Shown: one piece after another, positions 7,971 through 16,721 of the stretch
Layout of the letters: each line of letters begins with the position of its first letter
Position numbering within the stretch: position 1 is the stretch's first letter
Assembly: GCA_029265255.1 (NCBI GenBank)
Contig: JAJUJQ010000004.1
Location: 1-64,000, forward strand
Length of the DNA stretch: 64,000 nucleotides
Direction of reading: 5' to 3'
From: Spirochaetota bacterium
GTDB lineage: Bacteria > Spirochaetota > Spirochaetia > Treponematales > Rectinemataceae
Program-made: the position numbers and the translations under genes
The notes under the pieces: generated by a model
What the model was told of the DNA's origin: nothing
The model's input: only the letters and a program-made list of their open reading frames with translations
Databases searched by the model: none

Positions 7971-9176
7971 ATGCTCGTTGAAAAACGCTTTCGCCTTCTT
8001 TACGCGGCCATGTTCAGCATATTTACCCTCTTTGGCGCGTCCATGACGGTCATCGGCGCCACGCTGCCGAAGATTTTTTCCGATTTCCGCTGGTCGTATG
8101 CCATTGCCGGTACAGTCTTGGCGGCGAGCTCGGTTGGCTATTTTCTTTCCACCTACCTCGCGGGCATCCTGCTAGCGGCATGGGGCCTGCGGCTTACCCT
8201 CAGCGCTGGCTTGCTTCTGGTGTCCATCGGTCTTTCACTCTTTGCCGCCTCGCCGGCGCCGCTACTCAATATTCTGCTCTACTTCCTTGTCGGTGTGGGA
8301 CAAGGGTCCATCGAGCTGGCGGTTGACTGGTCGACACTCAGGATGGAAGGCCCAGGCGGCGGCCGAGCGATGAACCTGATGCACGGAGCGTTTTCTATCG
8401 GCGCGTTCGCAGGCCCCTTAATTATTGCTCTCCTTATAAGCGCCTCGCTCCCATGGACGATGATCTATCGGGGCGTGAGCGTTCTGTTCTTTCTCGTACT
8501 GATTTCGGTCCAATTCCTGCCGCTCAAGGAATTAGGAAGAGATCGCGGCCACGCTCCCGGTCATACCAGAAGAGACCTGTTCCGCCATCCGGCATACTGG
8601 CTCGGATTCATTGCGCTATTCGTCTATGTCGGCGTGGAGCTCGGCATTTCAAACTGGATTGCGGAATATTTCGTCACGGTATTCGGCACTTCGGTCCCAA
8701 CTGGGTCTTTGATGGTGTCGCTGTTCTGGGCTGGCTTGCTGGCGGGCCGTTTTGGCGTTCCACTCTTCCTTCGCGCGAAGGCAAGAGGAAAAATGCTCTT
8801 TTCAATGTCAACCCTCATGGCGACCGCGATCATACTGCTCGCACTCTCTGGCTTCTGGGGACATGAAGCTGCCGTCGTCATCGCGGGCGTCTTGGTGGTT
8901 CTGGCCGGGTTCGGCTGTTCGATCATCTACCCAACCGTGATGAGCATGGTTGGCGATATCTTTCCGCACACACAGGGCGAAGCCGTCGGATTTGCGGCCA
9001 TGGGAGGCGGCATCGGCGCGTTCGTGTTCCCTTATCTTATGTCCGGGATCTCGACGGCATGGGGCATCCGCAGCGGCTTTCTGACCTACGCGGTATTCTC
9101 GCTGGCGGTCGTGGGTATCAATAGCGCGTTAATCCGCGTGGAACGGCATCATCTCGAGCATCCACCTCGCTCATAA
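7971..9176 (+). CDS. Major facilitator superfamily permease (sugar/FHS-like)
   Basis: A 401-residue protein with about 12 hydrophobic segments and MFS landmarks, including a glycine-rich SVGYFLSTYLAG stretch and the inter-domain AGRFGVPLFLRAKARGK loop. It resembles FucP/GlcP-type proton-coupled sugar permeases. The start at 7971 (MLVEKRFRLLY) places the first membrane helix at the usual distance. Longer starts at 7833-7941 are possible, and none has a strong ribosome-binding site. Its place between the LacI regulator and the inositol operon suggests a carbohydrate or polyol substrate. The start region contains GAAAAACGCTTTC, a weak look-alike of the LacI operator. Confidence 0.78.
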   Translation: MLVEKRFRLLYAAMFSIFTLFGASMTVIGATLPKIFSDFRWSYAIAGTVLAASSVGYFLSTYLAGILLAAWGLRLTLSAGLLLVSIGLSLFAASPAPLLNILLYFLVGVGQGSIELAVDWSTLRMEGPGGGRAMNLMHGAFSIGAFAGPLIIALLISASLPWTMIYRGVSVLFFLVLISVQFLPLKELGRDRGHAPGHTRRDLFRHPAYWLGFIALFVYVGVELGISNWIAEYFVTVFGTSVPTGSLMVSLFWAGLLAGRFGVPLFLRAKARGKMLFSMSTLMATAIILLALSGFWGHEAAVVIAGVLVVLAGFGCSIIYPTVMSMVGDIFPHTQGEAVGFAAMGGGIGAFVFPYLMSGISTAWGIRSGFLTYAVFSLAVVGINSALIRVERHHLEHPPRS

Positions 9177-9252
9177 TCCCCCGGGTGCTGCCTTACCTCA
9201 GCGCTCCCCCGAAAGTCTCCAATAAAACTCTACTCAAACGATAAAATTTCGT

Positions 9253-9281
9253 TTGACAAATCCAAAAACCTGTCCCATAAT
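9253..9281 (+). promoter_or_regulatory. Near-consensus sigma-70 promoter of the inositol operon
   Basis: TTGACA (9253-9258) and CATAAT (9276-9281) are separated by exactly 17 bases. Transcription would begin around 9288, just before the palindromic operator. Confidence 0.8.
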
Positions 9282-9294
9282 ACTTACCACCATA

Positions 9295-9321
9295 TGCAAA
9301 CGTTTTCAGAAAACGTTTGCA
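9295..9321. promoter_or_regulatory. 27-bp palindromic operator (LacI-family type)
   Basis: A perfect palindrome of two 12-bp arms (TGCAAACGTTTT and its complement AAAACGTTTGCA) around CAG. Each arm plus centre resembles a cre/LacI-family site, so this may be two overlapping operators. It sits directly downstream of the expected start of transcription, a position suited to block promoter clearance. The likely binder is the LacI-type regulator at 6856-7857. Confidence 0.8.
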
Positions 9322-9352
9322 CCAACGCCCCACACTCGCAAAGGGACGGTCT

Positions 9353-10378
9353 ATGAAGAAGATTAGGATTGGCATTGTCGGGCTTGGCAGGCTCGGCAAG
9401 CGTCACGCGTACAATCTCTCCCGTCTTGTGCCTGGAGCCGACCTCGTCTGTGCCTGCTCGCCTGTTGCCGCCGAACGCGACTGGGCACGCGACACATTGG
9501 AGATCCCTCACACCTATACTTCCTTTGACAACATGCTCTCGCATGAGCCGCTCGACGCGGTATGGATCGCGAGCTCTTCGATCCACCATGCCGCGCAGGT
9601 GATTCAGGCTTTCGACAATGGACTGCATGTCTTTGTCGAAAAGCCGATGGGCGTCTCGCTGGAAGAATGCGCAGCTATTGAGCGCGCGGCCGCAGCGCAT
9701 CCCGATCAGGTTTTTCTGACGGGCTTCGTGCGTCGTTTCGATCCTTCCTACCGCCAAGCGCGCGCCCTCATCGATGCTGGCGCCATCGGTACCCCCTTTC
9801 TGGTCCGGTCCCAGACTTGCGATCTCGACGAATACGCCGATTTCCAGCTCGAATTCGTAAAGACCGGCGGCGGCATTTTTCTCGACATGAATGTTCATGA
9901 TATCGATCTCGCCCGCTGGTTTCTTGGCAGCGAAATCGTCGAGGTGCACGCAGTGGGCGGCAGCTACGTACACCCTGGTTTTGCGGCGCTTGGCGACGCT
10001 GACAACACGGTCTGTCTCGCACGATGCGCCAATGGCACTGTGGCCGTGCTCTCTGCAAGCCGAACCGCCTTCCATGGCCACGATACGCACACGGAAATTG
10101 TCAGCAGCAAGGGCATTCTGAAAATCGGCACGACGCCTCGCAAAAACCGCGTCGAAATTTTCGACGCCGGTGGTGCGCGCACCGAATGCGTGCGTGATTT
10201 CTATGAGCGATTCGAAGAAGGCTTCATCGAAGAAGCGCGCGAATTCGTATCCTGCATTCTGGAACAGCGGAAGCCCGATATTCGCCCGCGGGACGGCACC
10301 GCAGCGACCCGTGTGGGCATCGCAATGACCGAGTCATTCCGCACCGGATCTCCTGTCCGCGTTCCGATCGATTCCTGA
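9353..10378 (+). CDS. Gfo/Idh/MocA oxidoreductase, inositol dehydrogenase-like
   Basis: A 341-residue NAD(P)-dependent dehydrogenase. The N-terminal Rossmann fold begins with GIVGLGRLGKRHA. The EKP motif (FVEKPMGV) and GGIFLDMNVHDIDLARW with its catalytic His are those of inositol 2-dehydrogenases. The ATG at 9353 follows AAAGGGA. It is the first gene of the operon and the first of two IolG-like enzymes (the second at 14841). The two may act on different inositol stereoisomers (myo, scyllo, D-chiro), as IolG/IolX/IolW do in Bacillus; which one does what cannot be read from sequence. Confidence 0.82.
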   Translation: MKKIRIGIVGLGRLGKRHAYNLSRLVPGADLVCACSPVAAERDWARDTLEIPHTYTSFDNMLSHEPLDAVWIASSSIHHAAQVIQAFDNGLHVFVEKPMGVSLEECAAIERAAAAHPDQVFLTGFVRRFDPSYRQARALIDAGAIGTPFLVRSQTCDLDEYADFQLEFVKTGGGIFLDMNVHDIDLARWFLGSEIVEVHAVGGSYVHPGFAALGDADNTVCLARCANGTVAVLSASRTAFHGHDTHTEIVSSKGILKIGTTPRKNRVEIFDAGGARTECVRDFYERFEEGFIEEAREFVSCILEQRKPDIRPRDGTAATRVGIAMTESFRTGSPVRVPIDS

Positions 10379-10430
10379 GCACAACGGCAGGCGTTGCCTG
10401 CTGGAAATATCGTAAATGTGAGGAGGCATT

Positions 10431-11360
10431 ATGAGTATCAGCAAAAAATTGGTACTCGTCGCTGTCGCGCTGGCAATGGTTGCGGGAACTGCGTTCGCGC
10501 AGAAGACGTTCCGCATCGGTGTCACGCTGTATGACCGCGATCAGTTCATCTCTTCGCTCGAGCAGGCCATTCTCGAGGCAGCGAAGAAGTATCCCAACGT
10601 CGTCGTTGACTCGCAGGACGCCAAGCAGGACGTCAACCAGCAGATGGCGCAGGTCGACGTGTTCGCGACCAAGAAGTACGACGCTATTATTGTTAACCTG
10701 ATCAATACCGACACCGTCGAGACGATCATCCAGCGCGCCAAGGGCATTCCCGTCATCTTCGTCAACCGCCGTCCGCGTGACGCGGTAATCGACGGCGTCA
10801 AGACAGCCTATGTCGGCTCTCAGGAATACGACGCTGGCCGCATGCAGGGAGAATTCCTCGCCAAGTTCTTCAAGGGCAAGAAAGATCTACGCTATGTGCT
10901 GTTCATGGGGCAGCTCGGCCTTGAGAACACCAACGAGCGCACGCGCGGTGTCAAGGAAACCCTCCAGAAAGCCGGTTTCAACCTCATCAAAGTTTATGAG
11001 GACACCGCTGAGTGGGACCGCTGGAAAGCTATGAATCAGATGCAGCAGCTGCTCGGCACCGGCAAGCAGTTCGATGTCGTCATCTGCAATAATGACGAAA
11101 TGGCTCTCGGCGCTATCGAAGCCATGAAGGCGCTCAAGATGGATCTCAAGAAGATCCCGGTGGTGGGTATAGACGCCACCCCGCCCGCCAAAGAAGCGGT
11201 AAAGAAGGGCGAAATGGCCATGACCGTATTCCAGAACGCGAAGGCTCAGGGCGCTGTCGCCCTCGAATTTGCGCTCAAAGCGGCACAGGGCCAGAAAATC
11301 GAGAAGTTCGGCTGGGTACCGTTCGAGCCTGTCACGATCGACAACGTGGCCAAGTACTGA
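10431..11360 (+). CDS. Sugar ABC transporter substrate-binding protein
   Basis: A 309-residue periplasmic binding protein of the ribose/inositol (Peripla_BP_4) type. A signal peptide ends at AFAQ near residue 24. Family motifs are FRIGVTLYDRDQFISS, IPVIFVNRRP, a TNERTRG segment and VVICNNDEMALGAIEA. It follows an excellent ribosome-binding site (GAGGAGG). With the ATPase and permease that follow, and the iol genes, its ligand is probably inositol or a related cyclitol. A hairpin directly after it probably favours higher expression of this gene. Confidence 0.87.
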   Translation: MSISKKLVLVAVALAMVAGTAFAQKTFRIGVTLYDRDQFISSLEQAILEAAKKYPNVVVDSQDAKQDVNQQMAQVDVFATKKYDAIIVNLINTDTVETIIQRAKGIPVIFVNRRPRDAVIDGVKTAYVGSQEYDAGRMQGEFLAKFFKGKKDLRYVLFMGQLGLENTNERTRGVKETLQKAGFNLIKVYEDTAEWDRWKAMNQMQQLLGTGKQFDVVICNNDEMALGAIEAMKALKMDLKKIPVVGIDATPPAKEAVKKGEMAMTVFQNAKAQGAVALEFALKAAQGQKIEKFGWVPFEPVTIDNVAKY

Positions 11361-11375
11361 ACGGTTCATGTTCAT

Positions 11376-11402
11376 GGGCGGCTTTTTCCTTGAAAGCCGC
11401 CC
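11376..11402 (+). terminator. Intercistronic hairpin after the inositol binding-protein gene
   Basis: GGGCGGCTTT and AAAGCCGCCC form a perfect 10-bp stem with a 7-base loop, 15 bases after the stop codon. The following T-run is weak, so partial termination or mRNA stabilisation is more likely than full termination. Confidence 0.65.
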
Positions 11403-11423
11403 TTTCATCCATCCGGAGTATTC

Positions 11424-12944
11424 ATGGAAGAGTATATTCTTGAAATGAAAAGCATCGTGCGGACGTTTCCGGGTGTCCGCGCGTTAAATGGTGTTGATTT
11501 TCGCGTTCGCCCGGGCTCTGTGCACGCGCTGATGGGAGAAAACGGCGCCGGAAAGTCAACACTGATGAAATGCCTTGTCGGCATCAACCCTCCCGATTCA
11601 GGAGAAATCTGGCTGAAGGGGAAAAAGGTATTGATACCGAATCCTCACACCGCGCTCAAACTCGGCATCGCCATGATTTATCAAGAGCTGAATCCCGTGC
11701 TCGAACGCAGCGTGATGGAGAATATCTGGCTCGGCCGCGAACCCATGCAACGCTCCGCACCCTTTCTGGTTGACCACAAGGCGATGTATGCCCAGACGAA
11801 GGAACTGCTGAGCCAGCTCGAAATCGATATCGACCCAAGAACCAAAGTCAAGGAACTGTCCGTCGCCCGCATGCAGATGGTCGAAATAGCCAAGGCTATC
11901 TCCTACAATGCGGATATCGTCATCATGGACGAACCGACGTCTGCCCTAACCCCCAATGAAGTCGAGCATCTGTTCTCAATGATCCGCAAACTCCGGGAGC
12001 GCAACGTTGCGGTCATCTATATTACCCATAAAATGGAAGAAATTTTCCGCATCGCGGAAGAGGTAACCGTGCTCCGCGATGGGAATCACATAATCACCCA
12101 ACCCATTTCCGACATGACCATTGATTCGCTGATTACCGCCATGGTAGGCCGACGCCTTACCGAAATGTTCCCGAAAATGGAAAGCCAGATCGGCGGTGTA
12201 AAGATGGAAGTCCGCCATCTTGAAGTTCCCGGATTGCTGCACGGTATTTCGTTCCAGCTGAGGAAGGGCGAAATTCTCGGCGTGGCGGGCCTGGTCGGAG
12301 CTGGTCGCACCGAACTCATGGAAACGATTTTTGGCCTGAGAAAACGAAGCGCTGGTGAGATACTCATCGATGGGAAGGTCGTGAATATCCAGAGCCCGGC
12401 CGACGCGATCAAGGCAGGAATCGGCTTCCTTACCGAAGACCGGAGGCTCAACGGCATCATTCCGGTCCTGTCGGTCAGAATCAATACCGTCGTCGCCAAC
12501 CTCAGGCATTACGTGAGAAACGGCATTTTTTTGAACCACCGAATGATCCGCAAGGACTGCGAGGAATACAAGGACCGGCTCAAAATAAGAACGCCATCGC
12601 TCGACGCGCTTATTCAGAACCTTTCCGGCGGCAACCAGCAGAAGGTCCTGGTCGCGCGCTGGCTCCTCACCAATCCCGATATCCTGATCCTCGACGAGCC
12701 GACGCGCGGCATCGACGTCGGCGCAAAAGCGGAAATCCATACGATTATTACAAAGCTCGCATGCGAAGGCAAATCGATCATCATGGTCAGCTCGGAAATG
12801 CCGGAAATTCTGGGTATGAGCGACCGGATTCTCGTCATGAGCCGCGGCGAGATAACCGCGGTGCTCGATCGCAGCGAGGCGGACCAGGAAACCATCATGC
12901 GCTATGCCGCCGCAAAATCCAATAACAACCACCAGGTAGCCTGA
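11424..12944 (+). CDS. Sugar ABC transporter ATP-binding protein (RbsA/MglA type)
   Basis: A 506-residue duplicated ABC ATPase. The first half has Walker [10 protein letters not shown] (about residue 39), signature LSVARMQM and Walker [12 protein letters not shown]. The second half has the usual degenerate Walker A (GLVGAGRTE), signature LSGGNQQKV and Walker [13 protein letters not shown]. This is the standard layout of ribose/galactose/inositol importer ATPases acting on the cytoplasmic face. It lies between the binding protein and the permease, with 11 bases to the next start. Confidence 0.9.
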   Translation: MEEYILEMKSIVRTFPGVRALNGVDFRVRPGSVHALMGENGAGKSTLMKCLVGINPPDSGEIWLKGKKVLIPNPHTALKLGIAMIYQELNPVLERSVMENIWLGREPMQRSAPFLVDHKAMYAQTKELLSQLEIDIDPRTKVKELSVARMQMVEIAKAISYNADIVIMDEPTSALTPNEVEHLFSMIRKLRERNVAVIYITHKMEEIFRIAEEVTVLRDGNHIITQPISDMTIDSLITAMVGRRLTEMFPKMESQIGGVKMEVRHLEVPGLLHGISFQLRKGEILGVAGLVGAGRTELMETIFGLRKRSAGEILIDGKVVNIQSPADAIKAGIGFLTEDRRLNGIIPVLSVRINTVVANLRHYVRNGIFLNHRMIRKDCEEYKDRLKIRTPSLDALIQNLSGGNQQKVLVARWLLTNPDILILDEPTRGIDVGAKAEIHTIITKLACEGKSIIMVSSEMPEILGMSDRILVMSRGEITAVLDRSEADQETIMRYAAAKSNNNHQVA

Positions 12945-12955
12945 AGGAGGTATCA

Positions 12956-13939
12956 ATGGCACAGCAGAGCGAAATCGGAAGATTTATCAATAAATACGCC
13001 ATATTCATTGTGCTTGTGGTGATGATCGTCGTGCTTTCGTTCCTTTCACCCGCTTTTCTCACCGCGCAAAATCTCATCAATGTGCTCATTACCGAATCCG
13101 GACGCGGCATTCTAGCGATCGGCGTTGCCTTCGCGATTATCTCGAGGGGGATCGACCTTTCGGTCGGCTCAATCGTTTCGCTGACATCGGTCATCGCCGC
13201 AAGTCTGGTGCAGGAGCCGACCTATTCGGCGCGCATCTTTCCTAATCTGCCGCTGATACCGCCATTTGTGGCGGTATTGGCAGGACTCATGGCGGGGGTG
13301 ATTGTCGGGCTGACCAATGGCGCGCTCATTGCCTATACCGCAATTCCTCCTTTCATCGCCACCCTCGGTTCCATGATCATCGCGCGCGGAATCGCGCTGA
13401 TTCTGACTAACGCGTATCCAGTGCCCATGCTCAGGCAGGAATTCAAGATCATCGGGCAGGGATTGCTCGGGCCGATTCCCTACGTCGTCATCGTGTTTAT
13501 TGTGATTACGCTGATTGCATACGTCATTCTCAACCATACGCGGTTTGGCAAGAATGTGTATGCAATCGGTGGCAACGTCAACGCCGCGCGCACCTCAGGC
13601 ATCAACGTGGAAAAGAACCTTCTGGCGATCTACGCATTCTCAGGTTTTTGCGCGTCAGTAGCGGGGATTTTGATTACCGCGCGGGCTGCCTCGGGCATTG
13701 CCACGCTCGGTAACAACTACGAGCTTGACGCGATTGCCGCGGCCACTATCGGCGGCACAAGCCACGCGGGAGGCATCGGCACGGTACAGGGTATCATCGC
13801 GGGTATTCTTATTCTTGGTATACTGAACAATGGCCTTCTGCTGCTCGGTATTTCGCCGTATTTGCAGCAGGTTATCAAAGGCGTCATCATTGTTGGCGCT
13901 GTGGTGTTCGACATGCGCAAGAATGCCAGAAGAAAATAG
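12956..13939 (+). CDS. Sugar ABC transporter permease (RbsC type)
   Basis: A 327-residue inner-membrane permease of the ribose/xylose/inositol class (BPD_transp_2). Recognisable stretches are ISRGIDLSVGSIVSLTSV, the cytoplasmic coupling region GGNVNAARTSGINVEK and DAIAAATIGGTSHAGGIGTVQG. AAGGAGG lies 8 bases before the ATG. It completes the importer encoded by the two genes upstream. Confidence 0.9.
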   Translation: MAQQSEIGRFINKYAIFIVLVVMIVVLSFLSPAFLTAQNLINVLITESGRGILAIGVAFAIISRGIDLSVGSIVSLTSVIAASLVQEPTYSARIFPNLPLIPPFVAVLAGLMAGVIVGLTNGALIAYTAIPPFIATLGSMIIARGIALILTNAYPVPMLRQEFKIIGQGLLGPIPYVVIVFIVITLIAYVILNHTRFGKNVYAIGGNVNAARTSGINVEKNLLAIYAFSGFCASVAGILITARAASGIATLGNNYELDAIAAATIGGTSHAGGIGTVQGIIAGILILGILNNGLLLLGISPYLQQVIKGVIIVGAVVFDMRKNARRK

Positions 13940-13960
13940 GTTCAGAGGAAGGAGCGAACC

Positions 13961-14815
13961 ATGATCGAGCTCTCACGCTTTTCTCTCAATCGCATTGCAG
14001 CTCCGGCGCTCGGGTTGGCGGACTTTTTCAAGTTTGCCGCAGGTCTGGGGCTTAGCGCGGTAGAACTGCGAAATGATATCAGAGATGGCACAGTCACTGA
14101 CGGGCTTCCCGCGGCCGAAGTCAAGAACCTTGCGCGCCTCGCCGATGTCCGCGTTGTCACCATCAACGCGCTGCAGCAGTTCAACCTGCCTTCAGCCCGC
14201 AACAAAGCCCTTGCCGAGCTGGACCAACTGCTTACGCTCTGTCGCGATATCGAATGCCCGGCTCTGGTCCTCTGTCCCAACAATAAACCGGACGACCACC
14301 GGACACCGGATCAGAAATACCACGATACCGTAGAAGCACTGAATACTTACGCGCCGCTGATGACCTCGGCGGGCGTGCTCGGATATGTAGAGCCCCTGGG
14401 GTTTGGTATTTCATCCCTTGCCTCGGCGACAGTCGCGCTGAAAGCGATCCGTGAATCCGGCGCCTCATGCTACCGCGTATTAATCGATACGTTCCACAGC
14501 TATCTAGGCCCAGACGACCCCGCCATGTTTGACGATCCATCCGTCGTCAGAGCTATTGGCCTGGTTCATGTCTCAGGCGTCGAGGCATCGATTCCCAAGG
14601 CGCAGTTTGCCGACGCGCATCGTGTGCTGGTCGGGCCGAACGATGTCATGCGCAGCGCTGCCCTTGTCGCGCGCCTGGAACGCGCCGGCTACAAGGGGCT
14701 GTACTCATTCGAGCCTTTCTCGGAGGAGATTCAGCACCTAGACCCTGGAACTCTGCGTGCCGCGCTCAAAGAGAGCATCGCGCTCCTGGCGGGTTCCGCT
14801 AAAAATGCTCATTAA
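13961..14815 (+). CDS. iolI: Xylose isomerase-like TIM barrel protein, probable inosose isomerase
   Basis: A 284-residue AP-endonuclease-2/xylose-isomerase-like TIM barrel. It keeps IolI-like landmarks: TINALQQFN, a metal Glu in YVEPLG, Asp and His in VLIDTFHSY, His in LVHVSG and the last Glu in YSFEPFSEE. In Bacillus, IolI interconverts 2-keto-myo-inositol and 1-keto-D-chiro-inositol. The iol neighbourhood supports that role here, but a related epimerase activity is possible. AGGAAGGAG precedes the ATG. Confidence 0.72.
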   Translation: MIELSRFSLNRIAAPALGLADFFKFAAGLGLSAVELRNDIRDGTVTDGLPAAEVKNLARLADVRVVTINALQQFNLPSARNKALAELDQLLTLCRDIECPALVLCPNNKPDDHRTPDQKYHDTVEALNTYAPLMTSAGVLGYVEPLGFGISSLASATVALKAIRESGASCYRVLIDTFHSYLGPDDPAMFDDPSVVRAIGLVHVSGVEASIPKAQFADAHRVLVGPNDVMRSAALVARLERAGYKGLYSFEPFSEEIQHLDPGTLRAALKESIALLAGSAKNAH

Positions 14816-14840
14816 CGAATCACCATATAGGAGGTCATCA

Positions 14841-15860
14841 ATGACAGAGAAAATCGTGGTCGGCGTGATCGGAGCCGGCCGGATCGGCAAGATCCATGCC
14901 ACCAATATCGTCTATTTCATGCCGGAAGCCCGGCTCAAAACCATCGCCGACGCCAATCTCACCCCCGAAATTGAGTCCTGGGCAAAAGGCCTCGGCATCC
15001 CCCATGTGACCAGGGACGCGGAAGAAATCCTCCGCGATCCGGAAATTTCCGTCGTACTCATCTGCTCATCCACCGATACCCACGCCGATTACATTATCAA
15101 GGCTGCGCGCGCGGGCAAACACATTTTCTGCGAAAAGCCGGTCGATCTCACCATCGAGAAGGTAAAAGCCGCGCTCGCGGCTGTCAAAGAGGCGGGCGTC
15201 CGTCTCCAAATCGGCTTCAACCGCCGTTTCGACCATAATTTCGCGCACATTCGCGAGCTGGCGCAGTCCGGCTCGCTTGGCCAGGTTCACCTGGTCAAGA
15301 TCACCTCGCGCGACCCGGCTCCTCCTCCGCTCTCCTACGTCAAGGTGTCCGGCGGCATCTTCCTCGACATGACTATCCATGATTTCGACATGGCTCGCTT
15401 CCAAGCTGGCAGCGAGGTGGAAGAGGTGTACGCCGCTGGCGCTGTACTTGTCGACCCGGAAATCGGCAAGGCCGGCGACGTCGATACCGCCGTCATCACT
15501 CTGAAATTCGCCAATGGCGCGCTGGGCATTATCGATAATTCCCGCAAGGCGGTCTATGGCTATGACCAGCGCGTCGAAGTATTCGGCTCGGGCGGCTGCG
15601 CCGCCACTGAAAACGACACCCCTTCTCAGGTCCGCCTCAGCGACGGAAATGGCGTGCACGCGGACAAGCCCCTCTATTTCTTCCTTGAGCGCTATCGTGA
15701 CGCCTTTGTAGCGGAGATTAAAGCCTTCTTCAAGGCGATTGCCGAGGGAAACGAAACGCCCGTAACTGGCCATGATGGCCTGATGGACCTTGTGGTCGGG
15801 CTGGCAGCGAAAAAATCTTTGGCCGAGCACCGCCCAGTAAAAATTTCCGAGCTGTTGTGA
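14841..15860 (+). CDS. iolG: Inositol 2-dehydrogenase
   Basis: A 339-residue Gfo/Idh/MocA enzyme that oxidises myo-inositol to 2-keto-myo-inositol with NAD. The Rossmann motif is GVIGAGRIGKIHA. Signature stretches are FCEKPVDLT, QIGFNRRFD and GGIFLDMTIHDFDMARF, characteristic of IolG. The start at 14841 follows AGGAGG; the longer frame from 14757 overlaps iolI and has no such signal. The stop overlaps the GTG start of iolB. Confidence 0.88.
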   Translation: MTEKIVVGVIGAGRIGKIHATNIVYFMPEARLKTIADANLTPEIESWAKGLGIPHVTRDAEEILRDPEISVVLICSSTDTHADYIIKAARAGKHIFCEKPVDLTIEKVKAALAAVKEAGVRLQIGFNRRFDHNFAHIRELAQSGSLGQVHLVKITSRDPAPPPLSYVKVSGGIFLDMTIHDFDMARFQAGSEVEEVYAAGAVLVDPEIGKAGDVDTAVITLKFANGALGIIDNSRKAVYGYDQRVEVFGSGGCAATENDTPSQVRLSDGNGVHADKPLYFFLERYRDAFVAEIKAFFKAIAEGNETPVTGHDGLMDLVVGLAAKKSLAEHRPVKISELL

Positions 15861-16705
15861 GTACTGCTATGGTCATAACCCATCCAAGCGACTACCGCGA
15901 CGGATACGAGCTGCTCGTGCTGCGTGCCGGAAGCGGGCCAGACATGCTGATGGACTTCGCCTCGCTCAAATTGAGCACCAGAATGCCCGCATGGCGATCG
16001 GCCTCCGACGATGAACGCGCGTTTCTGCTCGCGGAGGGAGAGGTGGAATTCACGGTCGAAAGCGCGGTCGATTGGCCTGGTGGTACCTTTGTACCACATT
16101 CTGCCATCATCGCCCGCCGCGCCAGCCTGCTCGACGAAAATCCGACCGTGCTTCATGTTCCCGCGGGGACAGAGGTCACAATCAAGGCTCGATCAGAACA
16201 GGCGCTGCTGTATGTGTCATCGACCTCGAACCCCGCCCGGTTTCCCCCTCGGCTATATCTGCCGGAAGAATGTCAGGTTGAGATACGCAATCGCGGCACG
16301 CTTGACGAAACCTGTACGCGAATCGTGCGGACGGTGTTCAACCACCGCAGCGCGCCATGGTCACATCTCGTACTCGGCGAAGATGTCAATCTGCACGGGA
16401 GATGGTCGAGCTATCCGCCGCACCATCATCCGCAGCCCGAAATCTATCACTACCGATTTTTCCCTGAACAGGGGTTCGGCATGACCGCGCTGGGCACGGA
16501 TGCCTATCAGCTCCACAATCGCGATTCGCTGCTCATTACCGACAACAAAGACCATCCGCAGGTCGCGGCGCCGGGGTATACCATGTGGTATCTGTGGGTC
16601 ATTCGCCATCTGGAGGGGAGCCCCTACATCTCGCCGGAATTTACCCCCGCTCATACCTGGACGGATCAGCCAGGGGCGGTATTTCATTCGACCGCTCAGC
16701 TCTGA
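15857..16705 (+). CDS. iolB: 5-deoxy-glucuronate isomerase
   Basis: A 282-residue KduI/IolB-family cupin that converts 5-deoxy-D-glucuronate to 2-deoxy-5-keto-D-gluconate. The metal-binding region is YPPHHHPQPEIYHYRFFP, and other conserved parts are HSAIIARRASL and LLITDNKDHPQVAAPGYTMWYLW. The GTG at 15857 overlaps the iolG stop (GTGA). An ATG at 15869 is an alternative start. It lies directly before iolD. Confidence 0.9.
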   Translation: MSTAMVITHPSDYRDGYELLVLRAGSGPDMLMDFASLKLSTRMPAWRSASDDERAFLLAEGEVEFTVESAVDWPGGTFVPHSAIIARRASLLDENPTVLHVPAGTEVTIKARSEQALLYVSSTSNPARFPPRLYLPEECQVEIRNRGTLDETCTRIVRTVFNHRSAPWSHLVLGEDVNLHGRWSSYPPHHHPQPEIYHYRFFPEQGFGMTALGTDAYQLHNRDSLLITDNKDHPQVAAPGYTMWYLWVIRHLEGSPYISPEFTPAHTWTDQPGAVFHSTAQL

Positions 16706-16721
16706 CGGAAAGAGGAATACC

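Noticed and set aside
9295..9321. CcpA catabolite-responsive element
   Set aside because: It resembles cre, but CcpA/HPr-Ser control is a Firmicutes system and the host looks like a spirochaete; the neighbouring LacI-type regulator is a simpler partner.
11976..12962. 328-codon frame opposite the sugar ABC ATPase
   Set aside because: Shadow of a clear ABC ATPase gene in GC-rich coding DNA.
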